Shown in pieces: positions 44,258-53,844 of a stretch of DNA of 64,000 nucleotides. Under the pieces are notes generated by a model. It was not told the origin of the DNA, searched no databases, and was given only the letters and a program-made list of their open reading frames with translations. The number at the start of each line of letters is the position of its first letter. Positions within the stretch are counted from its first letter, which is position 1. The position numbers and the translations under genes are program-made. Origin of the DNA: Pseudokineococcus lusitanus (GTDB lineage: Bacteria > Actinomycetota > Actinomycetes > Actinomycetales > Quadrisphaeraceae); NCBI RefSeq assembly GCF_003751265.1, contig NZ_RJKN01000008.1, forward strand, positions 62,001-126,000, written 5' to 3'.

Positions 44258-45039
44258 GCCTGCTCGAGGCCCGTGGCCTGCACGTCGTCCACCGTCGTCG
44301 TGGCGCCGCGCCCGTCCACGCCCTGGCGGGCGTCGACCTCGTCGTCGCGCCGGGGGAGCGCACCGCGCTCGTGGGCCGCTCGGGCTCGGGCAAGTCCACG
44401 CTCGTCCGCGCGCTGCTCGCGCTGCAGCCGCTCGACGCGGGCACGCTCGTCGCCGGGGGGCGGCCCGTGCGACCCGGCCGGGCAGGGGCCCTGCGCTGGT
44501 TCCGCCGTCTCGTCCAGCTGGTCCCCCAGGACCCGGCCCTCTCCCTCGACCCGCGCGCCGCCGTGCGCGACCTCGTCGCCGAGCCCGTCCGCCGGCTCGA
44601 GCCCGCCGTGGCGCCGGCGGACCGGGCGGCGCGCGTCGCGGGGGCGCTCGAGGCCGTCGGCCTCGACGACGACCTCGCCGACCGGCTCCCCGGACAGCTC
44701 TCCGGCGGGCAGGCCCAGCGGGTCGCGCTCGCCCGCGCGCTCGTCACCCGCCCCCGGCTGCTCGTGGCCGACGAGCCGCTCGGCGGCCTCGACCCGCCCC
44801 GCCGCGCGGACGCCCTCGCCCTGCTCCGGCGGGTCTCGCAGGAGCAGGGGACGGCGCTCGTCGTCGTCTCCCACGACCTCGCCGCGGCCGCCGCGCTCTG
44901 CCCGCGCGTGCTCGTCCTCGACGGCGGCCGCGTCGTCGAGGAGGGCCCCGCCGACGTCGTCCTCGCCGCCCCCCGCTCCGCCGCCGCCCGCGCGCTCGTC
45001 GACGCGTCCGTCGTCGCCCCGGTCCCGTCCCCCGCCTGA
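44254..45039 (+). CDS. ABC transporter ATPase, peptide/nickel/opine type (DppF/NikE-like)
   Basis: A 261-residue ATPase. Walker A GRSGSGKST, Q-loop QLVPQDPALSLDPRAAV, signature LSGGQAQR, Walker B LLVADEPLGGLD and H-loop VSHDLAAAAAL are all present. It forms a heterodimer with the ATPase encoded immediately upstream, overlapping by four bases, and powers the importer whose binding protein and fused permease follow. Confidence 0.9.
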   Translation: MSLLEARGLHVVHRRRGAAPVHALAGVDLVVAPGERTALVGRSGSGKSTLVRALLALQPLDAGTLVAGGRPVRPGRAGALRWFRRLVQLVPQDPALSLDPRAAVRDLVAEPVRRLEPAVAPADRAARVAGALEAVGLDDDLADRLPGQLSGGQAQRVALARALVTRPRLLVADEPLGGLDPPRRADALALLRRVSQEQGTALVVVSHDLAAAAALCPRVLVLDGGRVVEEGPADVVLAAPRSAAARALVDASVVAPVPSPA

Positions 45040-45089
45040 CCCGACCCGCCCCGGCCCCCGCCGGCCCCGCACCCCTGGAGAGCACCGCC

Positions 45090-46619
45090 ATGCCCACCCG
45101 CAGCACCACCGCCGCCCGCGCCGGCGGCCTCCTCCTCGCCGGCACCCTCCTCTCGGGGTGCTTCTCGGCCGGGCCCGCCGGCACCGGGGACGCCGGGGGC
45201 GCCGACGCCGCGGCCCCGGACGACCGCATCCGCATCGCGCACCTGCAGCCGCCCCGCTCCGCGCTGTCGCCCCTGTCGGACGACGCCTTCAAGCTCTCCC
45301 GCTGGTCGACGGCGGAGACGCTCGTCGTCCTCGACGAGGCCGGGGACGCGCAGCCGGCGCTCGCCACGGCGTGGGAGCAGGTCGACGACCTCACCTGGCG
45401 CTTCGCGGTCCGGCCGGGCGTGACCTTCCACGACGGCACCGACCTCACGGCCGCGGCGGTGGTCCGGTCGCTCACCGCGGCGGCCGGCGCGACGACGCCG
45501 CCGCGCATCCTCGACGGCGTGGACCTCACCGCCGAGGTGGACCCGGCCGACCCCTCCGCGGTGCTCGTGCGGACCGCCGAGGTGGACCCGCTGGTGCCGC
45601 AGCGGCTCTCGAGCCCCCAGCTGGTCGTGCTCGCCGAGGCCGCGTACGGCGACGGCGGCGTCGTCGACCCCGTCGGCACGGGCACGGGCGCCTTCGAGCT
45701 GACCGTCCGCGACGGCACGACCGGGGCGACGCTCGAGCGCTACGACGACTACTGGGGGGAGCCGGCGGCGGCCGCGGGCATCGACGCGCGCTACGTCTCC
45801 GACGGGACGGCGCGCGCGGCGGCGCTGCGGACGGGCACCGCGGACGTCGTCGAGGCGATCCCCGTCTCGCAGGCGTCCCTCGTCGACGAGGAGCTCATCA
45901 CCGAGGTCCCGATGCCCCGGACCAACACGCTCTACCTCAACACCGCCGACGGCGTCCTCGCCGACCCGGCGCTGCGCGCCGCCGTGCGGGAGGCGGTCGA
46001 CGCGGAGGGCATCGTCGAGGGCGTCTACGAGGGTCGCGCCGACGTCGCCGAGGGCCTGCTCGGCCCGGCGCTGCCGTGGGCCGCCGAGGGGCGCCCCGAC
46101 CGGACGCCCACCGCGGCGGGGACGGTGCCGCCCGGCACGCCGCTGACCCTCGGGACCTTCACCGACCGGGCCGAGCTGCCCGAGGTCGCCGTCCAGCTCG
46201 AGCAGCAGCTCGAGGCCGTCGGCTTCGACGTGACGCAGGAGGTGCGCGAGTACGCGCAGATCGAGGCCGACGCCCTCGACGGCGCCTTCGACGCCTTCGT
46301 CCTCTCGCGCGCCACGGTCCTCGACTCCGGCGACCCCGTGGCGTACCTCTACTCCGACTTCGCCTGCGAGGGCTCCTTCAACATCTCCCAGCTCTGCGAC
46401 CCGGAGGTCGACGCGGCGCTCGTGCGGGCGTCGAGGACCCCTCCGGGCGACGCGCGACGGGCCGCCGTCCTCGAGGCGGAGCGGCTCGTCCTCGAGGCCG
46501 ACGCCGGCATCCCCATGCTCCACGAGCGGGTGGTCCAGGGAGAGTCGGCGCGGGTGGCCGGGGCGGCGCGCGACCCGCGCGAGCGCCTGCTCGTGCTGCC
46601 CGGGACGAGCGTGGGCTGA
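45090..46619 (+). CDS. Family 5 substrate-binding lipoprotein (peptide/nickel/opine)
   Basis: A 509-residue lipoprotein, lipobox ending at Cys24. It follows the SBP family 5 pattern: FKLSRWSTAETLVVLDEAG and PALATAWEQVDDLTWRFAVR near the N-terminus, then FHDGTDLTAAAV, and FNISQLCDPEVDAALVRA near the end. Family members bind peptides, nickel complexes, heme or opine metallophores such as staphylopine. The ligand here is not deducible; the AT-rich site upstream of the operon would suit a metallophore. GGAGAG lies ten bases upstream of the ATG. Confidence 0.88.
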   Translation: MPTRSTTAARAGGLLLAGTLLSGCFSAGPAGTGDAGGADAAAPDDRIRIAHLQPPRSALSPLSDDAFKLSRWSTAETLVVLDEAGDAQPALATAWEQVDDLTWRFAVRPGVTFHDGTDLTAAAVVRSLTAAAGATTPPRILDGVDLTAEVDPADPSAVLVRTAEVDPLVPQRLSSPQLVVLAEAAYGDGGVVDPVGTGTGAFELTVRDGTTGATLERYDDYWGEPAAAAGIDARYVSDGTARAAALRTGTADVVEAIPVSQASLVDEELITEVPMPRTNTLYLNTADGVLADPALRAAVREAVDAEGIVEGVYEGRADVAEGLLGPALPWAAEGRPDRTPTAAGTVPPGTPLTLGTFTDRAELPEVAVQLEQQLEAVGFDVTQEVREYAQIEADALDGAFDAFVLSRATVLDSGDPVAYLYSDFACEGSFNISQLCDPEVDAALVRASRTPPGDARRAAVLEAERLVLEADAGIPMLHERVVQGESARVAGAARDPRERLLVLPGTSVG

Positions 46620-46624
46620 CGCCC

Positions 46625-48478
46625 GTGACCGCCGGCCCGTCCACGGCCGCGGCGCCCCCGGGCGCCGCGGGCCACCGCGTCCTCGACCCCGACGCCCCCC
46701 GTCCCGCGGTGCCCGCCGACCCGCGCCGGTGGCGGCGGCGGGCCGGCGACCTCGTCGTGCCCGTGTCCCGCCTCGCCGCCGTCGGCGGGACGGTCGCGCT
46801 CGTCGGCCTCCTGCCCTGGCTGTCGCGCACCGACCCGGCGCTCACCGTCCTGCGCAGCCGCTCGGCGGAGACCCTCGCCACCCCCGAGGCGCTCGCGGCC
46901 GTGCGCGCCGACCTCGGGCTGGACGACGGCCCGTGGACGTTCCTCGGACGCTGGCTCGCCGACGCGGTCCGCGGCGACCTCGGGACGTCGTGGGTCAGCG
47001 GGCGGCCGGTCCTCGCCGGGGCGGTCGAGGGGCTCGGCGTGAGCCTCACCCTCATGGCGCTGGCCGCGCTCGTCGCGGTCGTCGTGGCCGGCCTGCTCGT
47101 CCTGCCCACCCTCCGGCGGGCCGCCGGCGGCCGACCGCGCCGTCCGGGCGGCGCGCTCGCCGCGACCCTCGTGGCCCTGCCCGACTTCCTCCTCGCGTCG
47201 GTGCTCCTCGTCGTCGTCGCCGTGTGGTGGGGGGTGCTGCCGCCCTACGGCTGGGAGGGGCTGCACCACGCGGTGCTGCCCGCGCTCGCCCTCGGCGTGC
47301 CGGGCGGGGGCCTGCTCGGCCTGCTCCTCGCGGACGCCGTCGCGGACGCCGCCACGGGCTCCTGGGTCGCCACGTGGACGGCGGCGGGTGCCTCGCGGGC
47401 CATGCTGGCGCGCGGCCTCCTCCTCCGCGCGCTCCCTGGGCTGCTGCCGCAGGTGGGGCTCGTGCTCGTCGGCCTGACGGGCGGCGCCGTCGCCGTCGAG
47501 CAGGTCTTCGCCGTCCCGGGGCTCGGCCGCCTCACCCTCGGCGCCGCGTCGGCGCAGGACCTGCCCGCCCTGCAGGTCGGCGTCCTCGCCCTGCTCCTCG
47601 TCGCCGCCGTCCTCGGGGCGCTCGCGCAGGCGGCGCGGCGGCTGCTCCTCGGCGCGGCGGCCCGCACGGCCGCCCTGCCGCCGCCCCCCGTCCCGACGCC
47701 GGCCGGCCGGGCCGCCTGGGTCGTGCCCGCCGCCGCCGCGCTGCTGCTCGTGCTCGTCGTCGCCCTCGGGCTGCCGGGGGACGCCTACGCCGCCGACCGC
47801 GGGCGGCTCGCCCCGCCGTCGCCGGACCTGCTCCTGGGCGCCGACGCGTCCGGCCGCGACCTCCTCGCCCGCCTGGCCGCGGGGGCCGCCGCGACCGGCG
47901 CGCTCGCGCTCGCCGTCACCGCGCTGTCCTGCGTCCTCGGCGTCGTGCTCGGCCTCCTCCCGCGCGCGACCACGGGGCTCGTCGAGGTGACGAACGCGAC
48001 GCCGCCCGTCGTCGCCGGCATCGTCGTCGTGGCGCTCGTCGGGCCCTCGGCGGCGGGGGCGGCGGTGGCGGTCCTGCTCGTGAGCTGGGCGCCGCTGGCC
48101 GCGCACACGGCCGCGCTCGTCGGCGAGGCGCGGGCCCGTCCGCACGTCGAGGTCCTGCCCGTCCTCGGCGTCGGGCGGGTGCGCCGCACGGTGCGGCACG
48201 TCCTGCCGGCCGTCGTCCCGCCCGTCGTCCGCAACGCCCTCGTCCGGCTGCCCGGCGTCGCGCTGGCGCTCGCCGCCCTCGGCTTCCTCGGGCTGGGCCC
48301 GCAGCCGCCCTCGCCGGACTGGGGCCTCGTCCTGGCCGGCGGGATGCCGTACGTCGAGCGCGCGCCCTGGGTCGTGCTGGCGCCGGCGGGTGCCCTCGTC
48401 GCGCTGTCGGTCCTCGCCGTCACCGCGGCCGGGCTCCGGCCTCCCCGCCGGCGGCGGCCGGGGGCGCGGCGCGGCTGA
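46625..48478 (+). CDS. Fused two-permease ABC transporter protein (DppB-DppC-like)
   Basis: A 617-residue membrane protein made of two complete permease units in one chain. Unit 1 (about 40-345) looks like DppB: a leading helix, ALPDFLLASVLLVVVAVWW, and the coupling loop AAGASRAMLARGLLLRALPG with EQVFAVPGLGRL. Unit 2 (about 360-610) looks like DppC: GADASGRDLLARLAAG, then VLPVLGVGRVRRTVRHVLPA and LGFLGLGPQPPSPDWG. Normally these are two genes. The reading frame is continuous across the junction without a stop, so this is a true fusion. GTG start five bases after the binding-protein stop. It completes the importer with the two ATPases. Confidence 0.88.
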   Translation: MTAGPSTAAAPPGAAGHRVLDPDAPRPAVPADPRRWRRRAGDLVVPVSRLAAVGGTVALVGLLPWLSRTDPALTVLRSRSAETLATPEALAAVRADLGLDDGPWTFLGRWLADAVRGDLGTSWVSGRPVLAGAVEGLGVSLTLMALAALVAVVVAGLLVLPTLRRAAGGRPRRPGGALAATLVALPDFLLASVLLVVVAVWWGVLPPYGWEGLHHAVLPALALGVPGGGLLGLLLADAVADAATGSWVATWTAAGASRAMLARGLLLRALPGLLPQVGLVLVGLTGGAVAVEQVFAVPGLGRLTLGAASAQDLPALQVGVLALLLVAAVLGALAQAARRLLLGAAARTAALPPPPVPTPAGRAAWVVPAAAALLLVLVVALGLPGDAYAADRGRLAPPSPDLLLGADASGRDLLARLAAGAAATGALALAVTALSCVLGVVLGLLPRATTGLVEVTNATPPVVAGIVVVALVGPSAAGAAVAVLLVSWAPLAAHTAALVGEARARPHVEVLPVLGVGRVRRTVRHVLPAVVPPVVRNALVRLPGVALALAALGFLGLGPQPPSPDWGLVLAGGMPYVERAPWVVLAPAGALVALSVLAVTAAGLRPPRRRRPGARRG

Positions 48479-48499
48479 CCGCCGCGCCGCCCCCCGGCC
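48456..48499. terminator. Strong bidirectional hairpin spanning a stop codon
   Basis: Arms GGCCGGGGGCGCGGCGCGGC and GCCGCGCCGCCCCCCGGCC pair over 19 positions with one bulged C and a TGACC loop. The loop contains the stop codon of the fused permease, so the 5' arm is coding. It lies between convergent genes and can end transcription from both. Confidence 0.6.
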
Positions 48500-48505
48500 G
48501 GGACG

Positions 48506-49561
<1,056 letters not shown>

Positions 49562-49642
49562 GTCGTCGTCCTCTCGAGGGGTGGTCCTTCGCGCCCGAGC
49601 CTAGGGAGCGGCGGGTCGCGCGCCGGGCGCGCGGTGGACACA

Positions 49643-49656
49643 TGCGCACGTGCGCA
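49643..49656. promoter_or_regulatory. Palindrome at the ArsR start, candidate operator
   Basis: TGCGCACGTGCGCA is a perfect 14-bp palindrome ending three bases before the likely ArsR start codon. ArsR/SmtB proteins bind short palindromes over their own promoters and dissociate on metal binding, so autoregulation is likely. The half-site differs from the classical ATATG or TGAA types. Confidence 0.5.
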
Positions 49657-49659
49657 CCT

Positions 49660-49968
49660 ATGGTCCCGGTCGTGGTCGCGGAGGAGGTCTACGAGCGGAC
49701 GGCGGAGCTGTTCGCCACGTTGGCCTCCCCCCGGCGCCTGGCGCTCGTGCAGCGTCTGGCGCAGGCCCCCGCCACGGTGGGCGACCTGGCCGAGGACCTC
49801 GGCGTGAGCCAGCCGCTCGTCTCCCAGCACCTCCGGGTGCTGCGGCAGGCCCGGCTGGTCCACGGCCGCCGCGACGGCCGCACCGTCACCTACGAGGTCG
49901 TCGACGAGCACGTGGCCCACGTGGTCGCCGACGCCCTCGCGCACGGCACCGAGGACGACGACGGCTGA
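49660..49968 (+). CDS. ArsR/SmtB-family metal-type repressor
   Basis: A 102-residue winged-helix repressor. The DNA-binding region reads TVGDLAEDLGVSQPLVSQHLRVLRQARLVHGRRDGRTVTYEVVD, with the recognition helix SQPLVSQHLRVL. The end carries HVAHVVADALAH with His residues that could form an alpha-5 type zinc site, as in CzrA/SmtB. I chose the ATG at 49660, as an ATG at 49642 would place the palindrome inside the gene; both are in frame and the choice is uncertain. It is followed 69 bases on by a His-rich protein gene, probably its target. Confidence 0.88.
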   Translation: MVPVVVAEEVYERTAELFATLASPRRLALVQRLAQAPATVGDLAEDLGVSQPLVSQHLRVLRQARLVHGRRDGRTVTYEVVDEHVAHVVADALAHGTEDDDG

Positions 49969-50037
49969 CCGGCCCCGCGCCGCCCCCGTACCGCCACCCC
50001 CGCACCGCCATCCCCCCGAGACCGACGGAGGACCGCC

Positions 50038-50337
50038 ATGAGCGCCACCACCCACGACACCCACGCGGACCACGACCACGTGCACGCCCCGGACTGCGGC
50101 CACGCCGTCGTCCCCCACGGCGACCACGTGGACTACCTCCACGACGGCCACGCGCACAACGGCCACGACGGCCACTACGACGAGCACCCCGTCGACGCGC
50201 ACGTCGTCGACGGCGGCCACGACCACGAGCACGGCGAGGGCTGCGGCCACGCGACCGTCGAGCACGGCGACCACGTCGACTACGTCCACGGCGAGCACCG
50301 CCACGCGGCCCACGAGGGCCACTACGACGAGCACTGA
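50038..50337 (+). CDS. Histidine-rich metal-binding protein with tandem repeat
   Basis: A 99-residue cytoplasmic protein in which 27 residues are His and many others Asp or Glu. Two copies of a 31-residue unit are readable: one from CGHAVVPHGDHVDYLHDG to HYDEH (residues 20-50), one from CGHATVEHGDHVDYVHGE to HYDEH (69-99). Each has one Cys and the HGDHVDY core. No helix crosses the membrane, so the 'zinc transporter permease' label some relatives carry is wrong. It likely buffers zinc or a similar metal and is expected to be controlled by the ArsR protein upstream. GGAGGA precedes the ATG. Confidence 0.82.
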   Translation: MSATTHDTHADHDHVHAPDCGHAVVPHGDHVDYLHDGHAHNGHDGHYDEHPVDAHVVDGGHDHEHGEGCGHATVEHGDHVDYVHGEHRHAAHEGHYDEH

Positions 50338-50359
50338 CGCCGCTCGACGCACCGCCACC

Positions 50360-50391
50360 GACGCCCCGCCGGCCCCCGCCGGCGGGGCGTC
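50360..50391. terminator. Perfect hairpin terminator
   Basis: A perfect 14-bp stem (GACGCCCCGCCGGC and its complement) with a CCCC loop, 22 bases after the His-rich protein stop. It separates the ArsR-His-rich pair from the LCP gene. The remaining 160 bases before the LCP gene show no feature I can name. Confidence 0.65.
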
Positions 50392-50552
50392 CGTGCGTCC
50401 GGACGGGTCACCGCCGCGGTCACGGGTGGGTCACGCACCCCTGACCTCGTTACCGTGCGTGACGAGGCGCCGGCCACCGCGGGCGCCACGGGCCGGGGGC
50501 CCCGCCGGGCACGACGGCCGACGGCCTCCCCGACGAGGGCCGGGAGGGCCGG

Positions 50553-51590
50553 ATGAGCAGGGACCGCCGGGCGCGCACGGGCGCCGCCGAGACCGCCGCC
50601 GGACGCCCGACCCGTGGACGTCGCCGCCGCCGCGCGGTCGTCGCCGGCGTCGTCGTGCTGGGCCTCGTCGCCGCCACGGCCGTCGCGCTCGTGGGCCTGC
50701 GCGGCGTCGCGGGCACCGCCCTCGCGGACCTGCAGCGGCTCACCGGCGTCGTCACGCCCGGCGCCGGCGCGTCCGAGGGGGACGGGCGCCCGCTCGACGG
50801 CCCCTTCCTCCTCGTCGGCTCCGACGCCCGCGGCGCCGCGCAGGTCGAGGGCGACGGCGACTGGGTGCCGGGGGCGCAGCGCTCCGACGTCATGGTGCTC
50901 GGCCGCGTGACGCCGGCGGGCGAGGTCCTCCTCGTCTCCCTGCCGCGCGACCTGTGGGTCGACGTGCCGGACCACGGCCCCGCCAAGCTCAACGCCGCGT
51001 ACTCCTGGGGCGGGCCGTCCCTGCTCGTGCGGACGCTCGCGCAGGAGACGGGCGTGGAGGTGCAGCACTACGCGGCCATCGACTTCGCCGGCATCACCGA
51101 CCTCACGGACGCCGTCGGCGGCGTCACCGTGCACAACCCCGTCGCCATGACGGCGCAGGGCGTCCCCGTCGCGGAGGGCGAGGTCACCCTCGACGGCCCG
51201 ACGGCGCTGGCCTACCTGCGCGAGCGCAAGAGCCTGCCCCGCGGCGACCTCGACCGGATCGCCAACCAGCAGCGGTACCTCCTCGCCCTCTTCGACGAGG
51301 TGCTCTCGCCCGACACACTGACGGACCCGCGCCGCGCACGGGCCGTCCTCGGCGTCGTCCGCGAGCACGTGGCGGTCGACGACGCCACCGGTGCCGCCGA
51401 CCTCGAGGCCCTGGCGCGGGCGCTGGGGACGACGCCGGGCGAGGACGTCGTCGCCGTCACCGTGCCGGTGGCCGGCGACGGGACGGAGCAGGGCCAGTCG
51501 GTCCTCTACGCGGACGACGCCGGCGCCGCGGCCGTCTGGGCCGCCTTCACGGCGGGCGACGCCGAGGCGCTGCGGGCGGCCGTGGGCTGA
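50553..51590 (+). CDS. LytR-CpsA-Psr (LCP) family protein
   Basis: A 345-residue membrane-anchored protein. A basic cytoplasmic lead precedes one transmembrane helix (AVVAGVVVLGLVAATAVALVG, near residues 28-48). The extracellular LCP domain shows FLLVGSDARG, QRSDVMVLGRV, LVSLPRDLWVDVPDHG, KLNAAYSWGG, AIDFAGITDLTDAVGGV and ALAYLRERKSLPRGDLDRIANQQ, which hold the Arg and Asp residues that bind polyprenyl phosphate. LCP enzymes transfer wall glycopolymers from a lipid carrier to peptidoglycan. The acceptor polymer is unknown. No other wall gene is adjacent. Confidence 0.92.
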   Translation: MSRDRRARTGAAETAAGRPTRGRRRRRAVVAGVVVLGLVAATAVALVGLRGVAGTALADLQRLTGVVTPGAGASEGDGRPLDGPFLLVGSDARGAAQVEGDGDWVPGAQRSDVMVLGRVTPAGEVLLVSLPRDLWVDVPDHGPAKLNAAYSWGGPSLLVRTLAQETGVEVQHYAAIDFAGITDLTDAVGGVTVHNPVAMTAQGVPVAEGEVTLDGPTALAYLRERKSLPRGDLDRIANQQRYLLALFDEVLSPDTLTDPRRARAVLGVVREHVAVDDATGAADLEALARALGTTPGEDVVAVTVPVAGDGTEQGQSVLYADDAGAAAVWAAFTAGDAEALRAAVG

Positions 51591-51654
51591 CGGCGCCCGT
51601 CCCTACGGTGGGGCCGCGCCGGCGGCCGCCGGCCCGGACCCGCCGAGGAGACCC

Positions 51655-53694
51655 GTGCCCCACCTCGTCCCGCGCCTGGACCGGCTCGCCTTCGGCGGCG
51701 ACCACAACCCCGAGCAGTGGCCGGCCGACGTCCTCGAGGAGGACGTGCGCCTCATGGCCGAGGCGGGCGTCACCCTCGTCACGGTCGGCGTCTTCTCCTG
51801 GGTCCTCCTCGAGCCGGAGGAGGGCCGCTACGAGACCGCCTGGCTGCGGGCGCTGCTCGACCGGCTGCACGCGGAGGGGATCAAGGTCGACCTCGCGACG
51901 CCCACGGCCTCGCCCCCGGCGTGGTTCTCGCGCCGGTACTCGGCCTCCCTGCCGATGACGCGCGAGGGCGTCCGCCTCGACGTCGGCGCGCGGGAGCACT
52001 TCTGCCCCAGCAGCCCGGAGTACCGGCGCGCCGCGCAGGCCCTCGCCGGGCACCTGGCCGCCGACCTCGGCGGCCACCCCGCCCTCGCCCTGTGGCACGT
52101 CGGCAACGAGTTCGGCGCCCACGTCGGCGCCTGCTGGTGCCCGGTCAGCGACGCCGCCTTCCGCGCGTGGCTGCGGGAGCGGTACGGCGACCTCGACCGT
52201 CTCAACGAGGCCTGGGGGACGTCCTTCTGGGGCCAGCGGTACGGCACCTGGGAGGAGGTCGGGACGCCGCGGCTCGCGCCCATGCCGTCCAACCCCGCCC
52301 AGCAGCTCGACCACCTGCGCTTCTCCTCCGACGAGCACCTGGCCTGCTTCGTCGGGGAGCGCGACGCCATCCGGGCGCGGCGCCCGGCGGCGGGCGCCGA
52401 CGTCCCCGTGACGACCAACCTCATGACGCAGGGCAGCCGGCACCTCGACTACTGGCGCTGGGCGCGGGAGGTGGACGTCGTCGCCGACGACCACTACCTC
52501 ACGGCCGCCGCGGAGCGCCCGCAGCTGGGCCTCTCGCTCGCGGACGACATCTCCCGCGGTCTCGCGGGCGGGGGCCCGTGGCTCCTCCTCGAGCACTCGA
52601 CGTCGGCCGTCAGCTGGCAGCCGCGCAACCTGGCCAAGCGGCCCGGGGAGATGCGCCGCAACGCGCTGACGCACGTGGCCCGCGGGTCCGAGGGCGCGAT
52701 GTTCTTCCAGTGGAGGGCGTCCCGCGCCGGGGCGGAGAAGTTCCACTCGGCGATGCTGCCGCAGGCGGGGACGGGCTCGCGGCAGTGGCGGGACGTCGTC
52801 GCGCTGGGCGCCGACCTGGCCGCCCTCGCGGAGGTCCGGGGCAGCGTCGTCGAGGACGACGTCGCGATGGTGTGGGACTGGGAGTCCTGGTGGGCGCTCG
52901 AGCTGGAGTTCCGGCCGACGGTCGACCTCACGTACGCCGAGCGGGCCGCGGCCACCCACGAGGCGCTGCTCGACCTGCACCGCACCGTCGCCGTCGTCCC
53001 CGTGGACGCCGACCTCGAGCGCCTCGCCCGGCACCGCGTGCTCGTGCTGCCGCAGCAGTACCTCGTGCCGGACCGGGCGCGGGACGTGCTGCGCGCGTAC
53101 GTCGAGCAGGGCGGGCACCTCGTCGTCCCCTTCTTCTCCGGGGTGGTCGACGAGACCGACGCCGTCCCCGCCGGGCCGTACCCGGGGCAGCTGCGCGACG
53201 TGCTCGGCCTCGACGTCGAGGAGTGGCACCCGTTGCCCGAGGGCGGGCGGGTGCGCCTCTCGCCGGCGGGCGGCACCCCGGGGCCGGTGGCCGACGTCTG
53301 GTCCGAGCGGGTCCGGCCCCGCGGTGCGCAGGTGCTCCGGACCTTCCTCGACGGCCCCGACGCCGGCCACCCCGCGCTCACGCGGCACGACCTGGGCGCG
53401 GGCGCCGCCTGGTACGTCGCGACCCGGCTCGACGTCGTGGGCCTGCGGGAGCTCTACGCCGAGGTGCTCGCCGCCGCGGGCACGCCCGCGCGCGACCTCC
53501 CGCGGGACCTCGAGGTGGTGCGGCGCCGCGCCGGGGAGGTGTCGTGGCTCTTCGCCGTCAACCACGGCGACGTCGACCTGCCGCTGGCGGCGTCCGGCAC
53601 GGACCTCCTCACGGGCGCGGCGCACGACGGCGCCGCCCCCGTCCTCGTGCCGGCCGGGGGCGTCGTCGTGCTGCGGGAGGGCGCCGCCGCCTGA
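51655..53694 (+). CDS. GH42 beta-galactosidase
   Basis: A 679-residue cytoplasmic enzyme that releases galactose from beta-galactosides. It starts with GGDHNPEQWP, a family hallmark. The acid/base Glu152 sits in WHVGNEFG and the nucleophile Glu313 in LLLEHSTSAVSW. A Cys cluster near residue 110 and in GACWCPVSD may bind zinc as in the Thermus enzyme. A trimerisation domain (about 400-610) and a small C-terminal beta domain complete the normal length. GTG 51655 follows GAGGAG. No signal peptide; the sugar importer that feeds it is not obvious. Confidence 0.93.
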   Translation: MPHLVPRLDRLAFGGDHNPEQWPADVLEEDVRLMAEAGVTLVTVGVFSWVLLEPEEGRYETAWLRALLDRLHAEGIKVDLATPTASPPAWFSRRYSASLPMTREGVRLDVGAREHFCPSSPEYRRAAQALAGHLAADLGGHPALALWHVGNEFGAHVGACWCPVSDAAFRAWLRERYGDLDRLNEAWGTSFWGQRYGTWEEVGTPRLAPMPSNPAQQLDHLRFSSDEHLACFVGERDAIRARRPAAGADVPVTTNLMTQGSRHLDYWRWAREVDVVADDHYLTAAAERPQLGLSLADDISRGLAGGGPWLLLEHSTSAVSWQPRNLAKRPGEMRRNALTHVARGSEGAMFFQWRASRAGAEKFHSAMLPQAGTGSRQWRDVVALGADLAALAEVRGSVVEDDVAMVWDWESWWALELEFRPTVDLTYAERAAATHEALLDLHRTVAVVPVDADLERLARHRVLVLPQQYLVPDRARDVLRAYVEQGGHLVVPFFSGVVDETDAVPAGPYPGQLRDVLGLDVEEWHPLPEGGRVRLSPAGGTPGPVADVWSERVRPRGAQVLRTFLDGPDAGHPALTRHDLGAGAAWYVATRLDVVGLRELYAEVLAAAGTPARDLPRDLEVVRRRAGEVSWLFAVNHGDVDLPLAASGTDLLTGAAHDGAAPVLVPAGGVVVLREGAAA

Positions 53695-53844
53695 GCGCTG
53701 GGCCGGACGGGTGACCGTGCCGCGCACGCCCGGGCGCGGCCCGCGCGCCTGCCGACGGGAGAGCGGGGCTCCCGCCGTCCAGGTCCGGGCGCGGGGCCCC
53801 GCGCGCGGCCCCGCCCGGGCCACCAGCAGGAGCAGGAGTCCCCG

